From Leguminivora glycinivorella (lineage: Eukaryota > Arthropoda > Insecta > Lepidoptera > Tortricidae): a stretch of 64,000 nucleotides of DNA. A model generated the notes under the pieces. The model ran no database searches. It worked only from the letters and a program-made list of their open reading frames with translations, and was not told the DNA's origin. The DNA lies in assembly GCF_023078275.1 (NCBI RefSeq), contig NC_062978.1:6338585-6402584 (forward strand), given 5' to 3'. A program made the position numbers and the translations under genes. Below, piece after piece: positions 11,640 to 21,813 of this stretch. Each line of letters opens with the position of its first letter. Positions within the stretch are counted from its first letter, which is position 1.

Positions 11640-11880
11640 GATAAACGCATTTTTTGCGTTGTAGTTTCCTCGCTATAGTGAGGGGAAAAGTTTTGTGTTA
11701 CACTCGGGTGCAAATGTATTTTACTTCTCGTGTGTTAAAAAACTCGCAAGTTCAAGATTCTATTCTCGAACCACTCGCTTCGCTCGTGGTTCAACTATAG
11801 AATCCTTTCACTTGCTCGTTTTTCAATTCCACACTCGGCGTTAAAATACAACTTTGCCCCCTTGTATAACAAATAACTAT
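11640..11880. repeat. Long imperfect hairpin with CTCGCTTCGCTCG apex
   Basis: Arms of about 70-90 bp pair imperfectly around an apex reading ACCACTCGCTTCGCTCGTGG. The left arm includes CACTCGGGTGCAAATGTATT, the right arm a matching CACTCGGCGTTAAAATACA. Probably a MITE-like element. The apex motif also occurs near 8,562 and 9,850. Confidence 0.55.
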
Positions 11881-12039
11881 TTCGTGTGCGTTCCGTTGCA
11901 TGCATTTTGAGTTTGTACAACAATATCGTATACTAAGAGCTCAGAGCCGCCAGACCTCTTCCTCATTTTCTCAATGATGAAACTTTGAGATAATGTAGAG
12001 TTCGTATCGACGTTTAAAGTCTGCATATTAATAATAATA

Positions 12040-12305
12040 ATATAATATAATAAATATTGGGGACACGTTACCTTACACAGATCAACTTAGCCCCAAACTA
12101 AGCAAAGCTTGTACTATGGGTGCTAAGCGACGATATTATACATACTTAAATAGATAAATACATACTTATATACGTAGAAAACATCCATGACTCAGGAACA
12201 AATATCTGTGCTCATCACACAAATAAATGCCCTTACCGGGATTCGAACCTAGAACCGCGGCTTAGCAGGCAGGGTCACTACCGACTGAGCCAGACCGGTC
12301 GTCAA
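12040..12305 (-). mobile_element. SINE family S2, near-complete - copy
   Basis: Reverse complement of the S2 consensus. On the - strand it starts GACCGGTCTGGCTCAGTCGG (A-box-like), has GGTTCGAATCC (B box of RNA polymerase III) and a tail ending in AT-rich short repeats. The head is tRNA-like but the whole is a retroposon, not a working tRNA gene. Confidence 0.8.
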
Positions 12306-12339
12306 ATATATTACCTAATTAGTAGTTTTTTTTTCCTAT

Positions 12340-12640
12340 AAGGTTTTTTTTTTAAACACTAACTTTCCTTAAATTCTCAAGGCTGATTTTTATATATGTG
12401 TTAGAAACTACCATTAAGAATTGATAGTCATCATTTCCTAACCATTTTCACCGGCCGTAGCTTGAGAGATTAGGGTAAGTTAGAAAGACTTTCAAGCGTC
12501 TGGTAAAAGTTACGGCCGGCAGAAATGGTCTGGAAATAATGATTATCAAATCCATACAGTCTTATCTCAAATCAATATATCAAAATCAGCCTTGAAAGTT
12601 AGTTATTAGTTAGGAAACTTAGTGTTTTAAAAAAAACTTA
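12340..12640. mobile_element. Inner foldback
   Basis: The left end GGTTTTTTTTTTAAACACTA pairs with the right end TAGTGTTTTAAAAAAAACTT. Inside, CACCGGCCGTAGC and GTTACGGCCGGCAGAA also pair, so the whole 300-bp unit is one imperfect palindrome. No coding content. Confidence 0.65.
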
Positions 12641-12865
12641 CAGCAAAAAGAATGGCCGACGGGCCGAAATAGGTAATATGCAGACATTAAACGTCGATAC
12701 GAACTCTACATTATCTCAAAGTTTCATCCTTGAGAATATAAATGGTCAAGCAAATCTTGACTCTAATAAAAAAGTCGCCAAATTCTAATTTCTATTAGGA
12801 CGCAACCCCTTCGATTTATTAGGTTTTTGCTTGAACAATTGAACATAATTATGTATGGCATATAA

Positions 12866-14622
12866 TTAACCGGGCAACTAAAATATTAAACGGGAAGTTA
12901 TGTCGGGCATACAATAATATAATTTGGCTGTGTTTTAATATTGTGGCGACAAAAAAAATATATGAGCTTCAAATATTAAGCATCATTATTATTGAAAAAA
13001 CGGCAGCAAATTTCAAGCGACAAAAATATTGCCGAGGAACATTAAACAATACTTTGGCGACTAAAATAGTAATTGACACCTAGTATTGTAAAGCGTGAGA
13101 TTTTTAATATTTGTAGTCATATAGACGCTAGCACCTAAATAATTATGCTTAGCTCATCGTTTAAAGTAGTATTTAAATTGCGGAGGCAACTAAAAAAAAT
13201 ATTGGGAAGTTGGTTTTTTTAAAACACATATGAAATAATTTCTTTATGGAAACGATGGTCTCATCGGAAGATCATCGCTGGAAGTCACCAGCAACACGCT
13301 GAGGCACTTCAATCCTTTCTGTCTTGTTGTTATTAAATATGTGTATTTTGTCTTGCCTGTGTTCACGAATAAATGTTTATTCTATTCAAACATCGTATTT
13401 GCGACCCGTAAACCACGGGTAGTATTTACATCGTACATCTATTTTCGAGCGAGTTGCAAGCGAGGGAACGCGTACTAAATCATTTTATAATAAGTACACA
13501 GCAAAAAGGAGTTGTATATTTGGGTTGTATATTTTTACTTGTATAAGATTAGTGCTTGGATACCTTGGGTAGGACATACTTGCATGTTTAAATTACAAAT
13601 ATATATTTTTTATCATTGTATAAATTACAAAATAAGTGGTTTAACATAAATGGTGGAGGGTAGAATAATTTTCTGCCAAAAAACTGCTGTGCAGTTTGGC
13701 AGATAAGTACAAAACTTTATTGTAACTTTTCTTTTATTATAACGAAATAAAGTAAAAAAAAAGTGCTTGTTTGCCACCGACGTGGTATTCAAAAAAATTG
13801 CCATGATAGATTTGCTAAGTATGGCATAATTCTTAGGTACTTTGTATGAACAAAACAAAGATAGCAAAAAGGAAATGAAATACAGTGCATCCCTAACACA
13901 CATGACTCGCTATCAAAACAGAAATAGGAAGAAGATGGACAACTTTTTACCGCCTAACTATTATGCAAACAAGAATCTACGGAAGTACTCTTAATTTAGA
14001 AGATTATTTTGCTCATGATAATTATGCCAGCATAAGATTCGATTCGATATTATAAAATCTGCGGAACGATTTATGTCAAAGCATATTCTGAGTAAGGTTT
14101 TCCTGCCAAAAAATTAATCTTTCAGGGTGGTGTTAAGACTGCGTAAGGCCAGCCTTAGATTCGATAGAGTAAACCTGATGAAAAGTTAAATTAATTGTAC
14201 TTATAGACGAAGTTGCCAGCACCCCAAACACCTAATTTCTTACCCATAAGTATAATATTTTGTCGACCGTTATATTTTATAACAATCCTTTTTTTTTATG
14301 AAAATGACAGCTCAGGTGATGAGTGCCGATGTATAAATTTTAAATGTACTTTTTATGTTAATTTGCTATATAAATATTTTAAAAGAACTGTATATTTTAT
14401 ATTAATAGACAGCTGTTTTCCTATTAAACTGTATCTCTTAAATTGTTTCCAATATAATAATTCAGTTGCCAAATAAATAGTTGGTAGTCGCGTCTGAATA
14501 AACCGTAGCCGTAATGACATTAAAATGCTACCTCATATTGAAATATTTTGAGGCCCCATTTTAGTCGCCAAACTATTATTTTTGATACCCATTTCTATGG
14601 TTATTTAGTCGCCCGGTTAAAT
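12866..14622. mobile_element. Probable non-autonomous DNA element with short TIRs
   Basis: Ends are TTAACCGGGCAACTAAAATA (from 12,866) and, on the other strand at the right, TTAACCGGGCGACTAAATAA (to about 14,622). Variants of GGCGACTAAAATA recur near both ends in both orientations. No transposase is seen, and the open stretches at 13,625-13,903 and 14,213-14,476 look random. A sub-block at about 13,200-13,395 (ending GAATAAATGTTTATTCTATT) resembles a retroposed 3' end. Confidence 0.5.
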
Positions 14623-14789
14623 ACGTGCCATTATGTATGTATATACCTAACGGATTTTGAAAAATTTATTAGGAAATGTGCAGTGAATAGGGAACTTAAA
14701 TGTTTATAAGATAAAATATTTTATACCATGCACGAAATAAAGCGTCAGATAATTATAAGAAAAACATTGACAGAAAAATAAATAAATAA

Positions 14790-15140
14790 ATAAATATTGG
14801 GGACCTTACACAGATCAACTTAGCCCCAAACTAAGCAAAGCTTGTACCACAGTATAATAAAGAGTACTATCGTACAGTATGGCCACTTCCGCTCCCCGCT
14901 GAAAGTGCCGCCTACCCCCTCTCGGTTACCTCACAGTTACCGCCTGTCAAAAACGCGAACAGTCGACCTGTCATATGTCACTCATACAAGCATAGTACTC
15001 ATTCACCTACACGAGCTTAGACTGTGTGCTAGGAACGCGCCTCTTTCATATATTTGATCGCCAGTGTCCGAGGTGTGCTTGTACTATGGGTACTAAGCGA
15101 CGATATACATACTTAAATAGATAAATACATACTTATTCTG
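14790..15140 (-). mobile_element. SINE family S2, - copy split by an insertion
   Basis: The S2 tail is present as two pieces, 14,790-14,847 and 15,078-15,140, reading in order across the insert at 14,848-15,077. The tRNA-like head is not reached. Confidence 0.75.
14848..15077. mobile_element. 230-bp element E230, copy 1
   Basis: An insertion inside an S2 SINE, bounded by the 7-bp target duplication CTTGTAC (14,841-14,847 and 15,078-15,084). It starts CACAGTATAATAAAGAGTAC and ends GTCCGAGGTGTG, so the termini are CACA/TGTG. A second copy at 42,266-42,492 has its own 7-bp duplication. No coding capacity, no poly-A tail and no clear polymerase III boxes. The class is unknown. Confidence 0.85.
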
Positions 15141-15370
15141 ATTCATTCATTTCATTTCTGATTTTATTTCATTTGTTAATTTTATTGTGCTTTGTGTATT
15201 TCTCTTTGTAAATGACGATCCTTATTGGGAGAAACTATTCATTTTATTATTTTCAATTCATAATGTAATTTTTGACGATCATGATGAGAAGATAAACATA
15301 ACTTTGGCATGTAACAAATTTATAGTGTAATTTTTATCATGAAATAAAGAAATCTAATCTAATCTAATCT
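15141..15370 (+). mobile_element. LINE 3' tail with pentamer repeats
   Basis: AT-rich tail ending in a polyadenylation-like GAAATAAAGAAATC and then repeats of TAATC. This resembles the 3' end of Jockey-type LINEs. No coding region is left. Confidence 0.5.
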
Positions 15371-15376
15371 TATATG

Positions 15377-15511
15377 TGTCAACCAATTGGAACCCTAGGT
15401 CACTGTAGAACTATGTCATAGTGACGTTATTAAATCAGATTGTAAGAAATCTCTTACTGCTTGTCATTTTGACATGGTTGTAGAGTGGCCAAGGGTTCCA
15501 GTTGGTTGACC
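15377..15511. mobile_element. Foldback MITE family M2, copy 1
   Basis: A 135-bp palindromic unit with ends GTCAACCAATTGGAACCCT and its inverse. Homologous to 37,092-37,229, in reverse orientation, and to a diverged copy at 37,230-37,367. Confidence 0.8.
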
Positions 15512-15852
15512 GTACATAATAATATATCGTCGTTCAAATTCCTTTTGACAGTTCTTAAAAAGAAGCAGATTTGACTGGGAGGCATCAAGTAGTTTATTCA
15601 AATAACGTTGATGATGATGGTGGTTTTGGTGGTGGATGGTGGTAACACACTGTATCTCCAATTTATTTATTGGGTGAATCAACTTTTTCTTGCTTTTTGC
15701 AAGAATTGCCCATACTTATTATTAGCTCTACTTTTGTGAGTTTTAACCTGGCCATCGTGAATAAAGATCCTTATTTTTATTTTAAGAAGAATAATTAATA
15801 ATAGAATAAAAGGGAATAATTTAAAAAAAAAACATTTACAATTAAATCTATA

Positions 15853-16484
15853 TGTGACCCAGTGGAAGAGACACTTTTTAGGGTTCCGTAGTCAACTAGG
15901 AACCCTTATAGTTTCGCCATGTCTGTCTGTCCGTCCGTCCGTCCGTCCGTCCGTCCGTCCGTCCGTCCGTCCGCGGATAATCTCAGTAACCGTTAGCACT
16001 AGAAAGCTGAAATTTGGTACCAATATGTATATCAATCACGTCAACAAAGTGCAAAAATAAAAAATGGAAAAAAATGTTTTATTAGGGTACCCCCCTACAT
16101 GTAAAGTGGGGGTTGATATTTTTTTTCATTCCAACCCCAACGTGTGATATATTGTTGGATAGGTATTTAAAAATGAATAAGGGTTTACTAAAATCGTTTT
16201 TTGATAATATTAATATTTTCGGAAATAATCGCTCCTAAAAGAAAAAAAAGTGCGTCCCCCCCCCTCTAACTTTTGAACCATATGTTTAAAAAATATGAAA
16301 AAAATCACAAAAGTAGAACTTTATAAGGACTTTCTAGGAAAATTGTTTTGAACTTGATAGGTTCAGTAGTTTTTGAGAAAAATACGGAAAACTACGGAAC
16401 CCTACACTGAGCGTGGCCCGACACGCTCTTGGCCGGTTTTTTTCATACAAAAGTGAGGGACAGCTATGTCCACTGGGTCACTGC
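15853..16484 (+). mobile_element. Dispersed AGGGTTCCGTA...GGCCGGTTTTTT element inside a foldback
   Basis: The core at 15,880-16,440 starts AGGGTTCCGTAGTCAACTAG, carries a CCGT microsatellite (about 15,920-15,973) and ends ACACGCTCTTGGCCGGTTTT. The outer flanks GTGACCCAGTGGA (15,853) and TCCACTGGGTCAC (to about 16,482) are inverted copies of each other, suggesting that the core inserted between the arms of another element. A related start and end occur at 22,718 and 25,766. No protein is encoded. Confidence 0.6.
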
Positions 16485-16784
16485 TCGAAATAAAGTAATA
16501 AAATAGCAAATCCTATAAAAACATGATGTATTGCATAGCTTGTATATCTGTTTTTAATATAATAAGTATAAACTAATTACACTAAATACAAATTAAATTT
16601 TCTGACCACATGTAGTCAAAGTATGCGTAATTTTGCTGGCAAAGAAAAGTTTAGTAGGTACGTGTACTAATTTTTGGGATTGGATGGAATTATATTATCG
16701 TGCTACCGAACTTAAAAACGATAAAAATAATGATTGCTAGTATGTTATATTGATAATTATGCTAGATAACAAGTGATCAAGAAG

Positions 16785-16791
16785 TATAAAA
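16785..16791 (+). promoter_or_regulatory. TATA box of the protease gene
   Basis: TATAAAA lies 43 bp before the start codon, leaving room for a short leader. GATA-like sites (TGATAAT at about 16,751, AGATAAC at about 16,764) lie just upstream, as expected for a midgut gene. The tissue is inferred. Confidence 0.65.
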
Positions 16792-16833
16792 AGACAATGC
16801 AATTAGTAGTGGACAACAATTGCCTGCTCAATT

Positions 16834-19756
16834 ATGAAACTGCTGGTTGCTTTGGCGTTGGTGGGTCTGGTGGGGTCGGCGGTGGCCGAGGAGTGGGTGT
16901 CTCCGGTGGAGCTGGACTACCATAACAAGATCGGGATTCCCGCGGCGGCGCGCATCAAGGCGGCCGAGCAGGCCCTGGACTTCGACGGCGCGAGGATCGT
17001 GGGGGGCTCCGCTGCCCATCTTGGACAGTACCCTTACCTCGTGAGTATACACGGTGTAACGTGAAGAAACCGAAAAATTTTAACAGCTTATTTCTTATCA
17101 TATTAGAAGATTAAAATGAATTCAGAGGCCAAAATATCATATCATAATATCTAATAAAGTCTTTTTTAACAGACTTCAAAAAAGGAGGAGGTTCTCGATT
17201 CGACTGAATATTTTTAGAAGACTTAGAAGACAACGAAAATTCTTGGTAATTTTTTTCGGACCCACACAGCACAAACTGTCTTGCAACTTGGAATACCGAA
17301 AGCAGTCTGTAAAGACGAAGGTATCTCCTTAAAAAATTGAGACCGAGCGTGGTCGAACCGCGATTAAAACGTCGAGGGAATGACTTAAGGCAATGTTAAC
17401 CACTCATGATGTTTTGTTTTACTTATGTGAAGCAGCTTATTGCTGATCGAGGAAAAATACTTGTTGGGAGTAGTCAAAACTTTTTTTAAATTATAAATGG
17501 CCTTACACTTGACCACAGACCAAAGACAAAGACGTGGCCTACGCTGGAGTGAGCTCGCTCAGAAAATGCCTGTTCACCCTAGATTTGAAGGTTGCCGGGT
17601 TATATGCGATCGAAAATATAGCCGTCGGCAAAAAAGACACCCATTAAATTTCCATTTTCTTTCATCAATGATTCCCTCGTCCCATCTAAAGTTACTTACA
17701 ATGTGCTTATTTTACTAGGGCGGTCTCGTGATCAGCCTGACCAGCGGCGGCACCTCCGTATGCGGATCCTCTCTGCTGTCCAACACGCGCTCCGTGACCG
17801 CCGCGCACTGCTGGCGGAACACCCAGTCCCAGGCCCGTTCCTTCACCATCGTCTGGGGCTCCACGCTGCTCTTCTCCGGCGGCACCAGGGTCTCCACCAG
17901 CGACGTCGAGATGCACGCCAGCTACAACATGCAGACTCTCGTTAATGATGTCGCCATCATCCGCCACAGCTGGGTTACTTACAATAGTAAGTAGAAGTAG
18001 CCTTCACTGTACCAGTGTACCTACAATATACCTGCTAGCATTTGCTTAATATTGTGCTATTAGATGTGCTTCTTCTTCTCTGTTGAAACCGCATTGTTGA
18101 GGGTCGTGACCACCATAAGTCACAGTACGTTGCAGTGCCTTCCACTCAGGCAGATCTTTTGCCTTTGAGCTCCGGGGATCCTTAACCCTGGAGCCCAACG
18201 CGTGTGACCTCTCGGAGTGCTGAAGCGACGCGGGTATGCGAGTTATCCGAATTTTTGTTTTTATTGGCATCATGCGTAGGAGAGAATGACGCTCCTTCAA
18301 TTGAAATTCAAGTTTTAAGAATAAAACTGTGTGACTAAATAGTTAATCTTTTCAGACAACATCCACAACATCAACCTGTCCTCTGGCTCCAACCTGTTCG
18401 TTGGATCCTGGGCGTGGGCTGCCGGCTTCGGAGCGACCAGCGACTGTAAGTACTATTCATGGCTGTATGTTCCTGCTGAAGACTACTAAGGGTCGGTTGC
18501 ACCAAACCGTCTGTCACCGATTTGGCAATCTCTATGGGAAAAACTTTGGTTGAAGTCTGTCTTCTCCTGCGTGTTGTTGATGTGTCTGCTGACTGTGGTT
18601 GATGCAACTGGCCCTATGCCGTACAATTTAAGTACGAAACACCAAAGTTTTATATTCAATGTAAATAATCGCTCCTTGAGGGTGCGCTCCGTCAGGGGCA
18701 CATCTGCAATGGTAATTCCATTTTTCAAGTTGAATTTTCAAAATCGAAACGACATAAAGGAGACAGTATCTCATTGTATCAACTTGTTTCAGCGCAACTA
18801 GGCATTCCTAGCACCGCGTTCCTGTCCCACGTGACTGTGCAGGTGGTCAACAGCAACGTATGCTTGGCGGTCTACGGTGGCAACACGGTGCAGGCCTCCA
18901 CTCTCTGTGTGGCCACCACTGGCGGCCGCGGCACGTGCGGCGGCGACTCCGGCGGCCCTCTGGTTATCGACAACCAGCTGGTAAGTAAACTTACCCTGTT
19001 ATCAAGTCGGTTTTTTTATATAAATGGGCTTACTTTTGGCCACAGACTAGCCAAAGATAAAGAAAGAGGCTAGTGGTGTTGAAATATGGCGACAATTATT
19101 TTTGTAAGAATTTTACGAATAAGGACCTATTAGATAATGGCAGAACAGTAACATGTTAAGAGTCTACGAAGTTAGCTATAAGACCTTACACAGTCTGAAT
19201 CAGATCAATCTGAGAAATTCATAATCTGAAAAGACGAGTACACGGAGTTGACATTCAGATTTTTTCAAATTCTGAATTCGTCAGATTCATGAAAGACTGT
19301 GTAAGTGTAACGCCTGGGGCCCATTTCTTAAAACTGAAAGTTGCAAGTTACAAGCGGTAGTCTCTTTCCAACTTGTCATATTAGACATTGACAACCACTT
19401 GTAAATTGTAACTTGTAAGCTTCGAGAAATGGGCCCCTGAGTGCACGTTCATATTGGGAGCGCATTTGCGGGTGGTGCATGTCAAACAAATGAAACTCAT
19501 ACAAAGTGTCCTCAGTCAACGCTGCATAAGTCCCGCCCCACTGCACCCGGACGCTTCGCTCAGAGCGTCCACTATGTTTTGTCAGAGAGTAAACTGCTCT
19601 CTCGTGGCTTCACCTGGCTCTCGTGTACTGATTAAGCTTTCTACCCAACAGATCGGTATCACCTCGTTCGGGCACGTCGACGGCTGCCAGCGCAACCACC
19701 CCGCCGGCTTCGTCCGCGTCAGCTCCTTCGCGTCCTGGCTTTGGGCCCGCATGTGA
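16834..19756 (+). CDS. Secreted chymotrypsin-like serine protease (S1 family), complete, five exons
   Basis: Exons 16,834-17,040, 17,719-17,986, 18,356-18,445, 18,793-18,980 and 19,652-19,756 join through GT-AG sites into exactly 858 nt (285 residues plus TGA). Residues 1-18 are a signal peptide, and the activation site is R54 | IVGG. The catalytic triad is His99 in TAAHC, Asp146 in NDVAII and Ser241 in GTCGGDSGGPL. The residue six before the Ser (chymotrypsin position 189) is Gly and the pocket position near 226 is Ala, which argues against trypsin specificity and for a chymotrypsin- or collagenase-like pocket. The paired cysteines expected of the fold are present. Such enzymes digest dietary protein in the insect gut lumen (family knowledge). 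TATA box upstream, AATAAA 45 bp after the stop. Intron 2 holds a LINE scrap and intron 4 two foldbacks. A broken sister copy lies divergently at 2.1-4.9 kb. Confidence 0.93.
18060..18250 (-). pseudogene. LINE reverse transcriptase C-terminal scrap in intron 2
   Basis: On the - strand this reads SKAKDLPEWKALQRTVTYGG, then HDPQQ. The LINE at 52.6-53.3 kb has the closely similar [20 protein letters not shown], then HDPQS. It is therefore the extreme 3' end of the same LINE family, oriented against the host gene. Confidence 0.8.
19185..19305. repeat. Foldback in protease intron 4
   Basis: The left arm CTTACACAGTCTGAATCAGA pairs with the right arm around TCAGATTCATGAAAGACTGT, then GTAAG. About 120 bp, non-coding, directly before a second unrelated foldback. 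Confidence 0.65.
19316..19437. mobile_element. Foldback MITE with GGGGCCCATTTCT ends
   Basis: Ends GGGGCCCATTTCT and AGAAATGGGCCCC, with further pairing of TTGCAAGTTACAAG and CTTGTAAATTGTAACTT inside. About 122 bp in the last intron of the protease gene. Confidence 0.7.
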
Positions 19757-19800
19757 ACACAACGCTGCGACTTGTCTTGACCAATCGATAAACTATGAGA

Positions 19801-19806
19801 AATAAA
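19801..19806 (+). terminator. Polyadenylation signal of the protease gene
   Basis: AATAAA 45 bp after the stop codon, followed by T-rich sequence. Fits a short 3' UTR typical of digestive protease genes. Confidence 0.7.
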
Positions 19807-20144
19807 TTAATTTGTAATTTCATTTATTTCTTTCATTTGTAATAATTAGTACCTGATTAGACTATAATTAGGGGAGAGGCCAAGTTGAACAGCAGCAGTT
19901 GTCGTAGGAATATTGTGTTATAATTACCTATACCGTTGGAATCTGAAATGTCAACTGATTATCTGGAGGCAAGTAGTGCCACAGTATAAAACCAGTAATA
20001 ACTCTTCTTACAAACTTCACGCCGCGCGGTGTGTCCCCCTCCCTCCCCTCGCATGCGGCGAAAACATGCGAAACTGGTGATTATTGGGCTGGACAGTCGG
20101 GGCCGCGTTTGCGCGCTGTGTTGACGTGTTGAGTTCGGGAGAAA

Positions 20145-20254
20145 ATGACGTCAGCACCGAAGACATATTTTCGTTACTGTAGTGTTTATGGGTGTATGGA
20201 AAGTTCTCAAAATGCGGAAATGTCATTCTTTAGAATTCCTAGACACCCAGAAAA
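20145..20254 (+). CDS. First exon of a THAP zinc-finger protein (partial)
   Basis: ATG at 20,145 opens 36 codons plus 2 nt and ends at a strong donor (GTAAGT from 20,255). The peptide contains TYFRYCSVYGC and MSFFRIPRHPEK, which fit the start of the C2CH THAP DNA-binding domain (Cys-Cys pair, then a SFFR-P block). The stretch before it is CpG-rich, as at a promoter. The later parts of the domain (Trp, second Cys-His pair, AVPTIF-like end) were not found downstream, so the next exon is either distant or lost. It could be a host gene or the 5' end of a THAP-bearing transposase such as a P-type element. Confidence 0.55.
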
Positions 20255-21813
20255 GTAAGTGGTTGTTATATATTTGCAGTGTTAGGTACATTATTGCTTA
20301 CGTAAATGGCGTAAAAGTGAGATTTAAAGCTAGAATGACACATTAAAATCAATAAGGATTTATCTGTAACGACATTTAGGTAGATGCTGCGATCTATCTA
20401 GCTCGAAAGTTTGGTACCTACTTAAATATTGTGCAAACATCTATTCAAACATTTTATGTAAATATGATTTCGTCAGTATTTAAGAAACAAATACGTACTT
20501 GAATCTTTATTAGATAAAAAGGTAGAAAGAGCGTTGGTACTAGCATAGCGCCATACACAGTTACTAATACGAGTAGGACAGTAGGTACCTACGTTTCTAG
20601 TTCAAACGAATCTTTTTTTTATTGTGATGGATTGGGTGTATTCTAGAGAAAACATATAAAATGAACACTTAAATTAACGCTTTTGCAATTATTGTTACAC
20701 AATCTACTATTGCGCGTATGAGAGTAATATATTTATAATGATTTTTTGTGTCTTCAATACTGACTAATGTGGTGTCATGACGTGGTATTGTTATACTAAA
20801 ACCTACTTACAGTTAATAGTACCTATTAGATTTACAACAACTTACATTGTACGAAGTCGATTATAGTAACGTTGTACATGTACAACCCTGCGTGACCTTG
20901 CGCAGTAGTAACGACCGCGCCGCCGCTGCCGGAGATTAACTACTGATATATCCTTATACTGTGGTAGTGCCCATGCCAAGACGAGTCAAGCGAAGCGCAA
21001 TGGCACTTTTCTACCTTTTCTCGAAGGGATTCGTTGTTTTTTTTTTTTAACATAAAAATTATTATATTATATTATTACTGATAATACTGATAGTCAATGT
21101 TATCGCTCTACTAGGAGTACCTACTACTAAGTTTATTGCTTTCTTTATTTCGACATTTTTTAACGATTCTGTGAATCCGATACTTAGGCACTATAACTAT
21201 AACAAATATATTATGTTCTACAATTGAATACTTATGTAGGCAGGTATATTTAAATAGGTATATAGTCGCTATAGCCTGAATATTTTCTCGTTCACACACC
21301 AGTAGGTAAAGTTATTCGTAATAGGTTCAATCGTTCGGCCCAACGGATTGGAAGTTTGAAAATAAAAGTGAAATGGACTGGAAGAAGCTGCTCATTCGTA
21401 TTCGTGAATCAGCATTTTATTAACCGAGCCTTTAATCAAATATTCACGCCCACAACAATGAGGTTGTGGGACTAGTGGGAGCCACGGAACACCATACCTA
21501 ATGGCCGCTGTACACATGGGGCCAACGGTTGGGCGAACCCTTGGCCCTTGGCCAAGATAAGAGTCGCTGTTTACACATTGGTGAACCAATCACTTGGCAT
21601 TGGCGCTTCATAAAAGATGGACGTAGAATGGAAAAGGCTAGATAATTCTAGATCATTCACGTTGTCAGTAATAAATAATAAGTGCAGGCAGCATCGATCT
21701 AAACTACCTAGATGCACCATCATGGCTTAGAATGTGTCCGCAGCAAATTGTGCTTGAAAATGTTCTAAGCACAATTGGGCGGTCAGTAGCGCTTCATCCG
21801 CCGTGTCGGCAAC
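20255..21813. other. No gene recognised
   Basis: AT-rich sequence between the two THAP-like pieces. About 21,490-21,620 holds a small GC-richer repeat-like stretch (GGGGCCAACGGTTGGGC with nearby CCTTGGCCAAG). No open reading frame with protein similarity was seen. Confidence 0.35.

Larger units (their letters stand above)
11971..12732. mobile_element. Outer foldback with nested insertions
   Basis: Inverted arms of about 60 bp (11,971-12,030 and 12,672-12,732) share ACTTTGAGATAATGTAGAGT and TTCGTATCGACGTTTAAAGT. Between them lie an S2 SINE (12,040-12,305) and a second inverted repeat (about 12,340-12,640), so the element has been invaded at its centre or built up by nesting. Confidence 0.65.

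Noticed and set aside
18550..18801. Hydrophobic open frame MKSVFSCVLLMCLLTVV as a secreted protein
   Set aside because: It lies in intron 3 of the protease gene and runs across the exon 4 acceptor. No second support for a separate gene.
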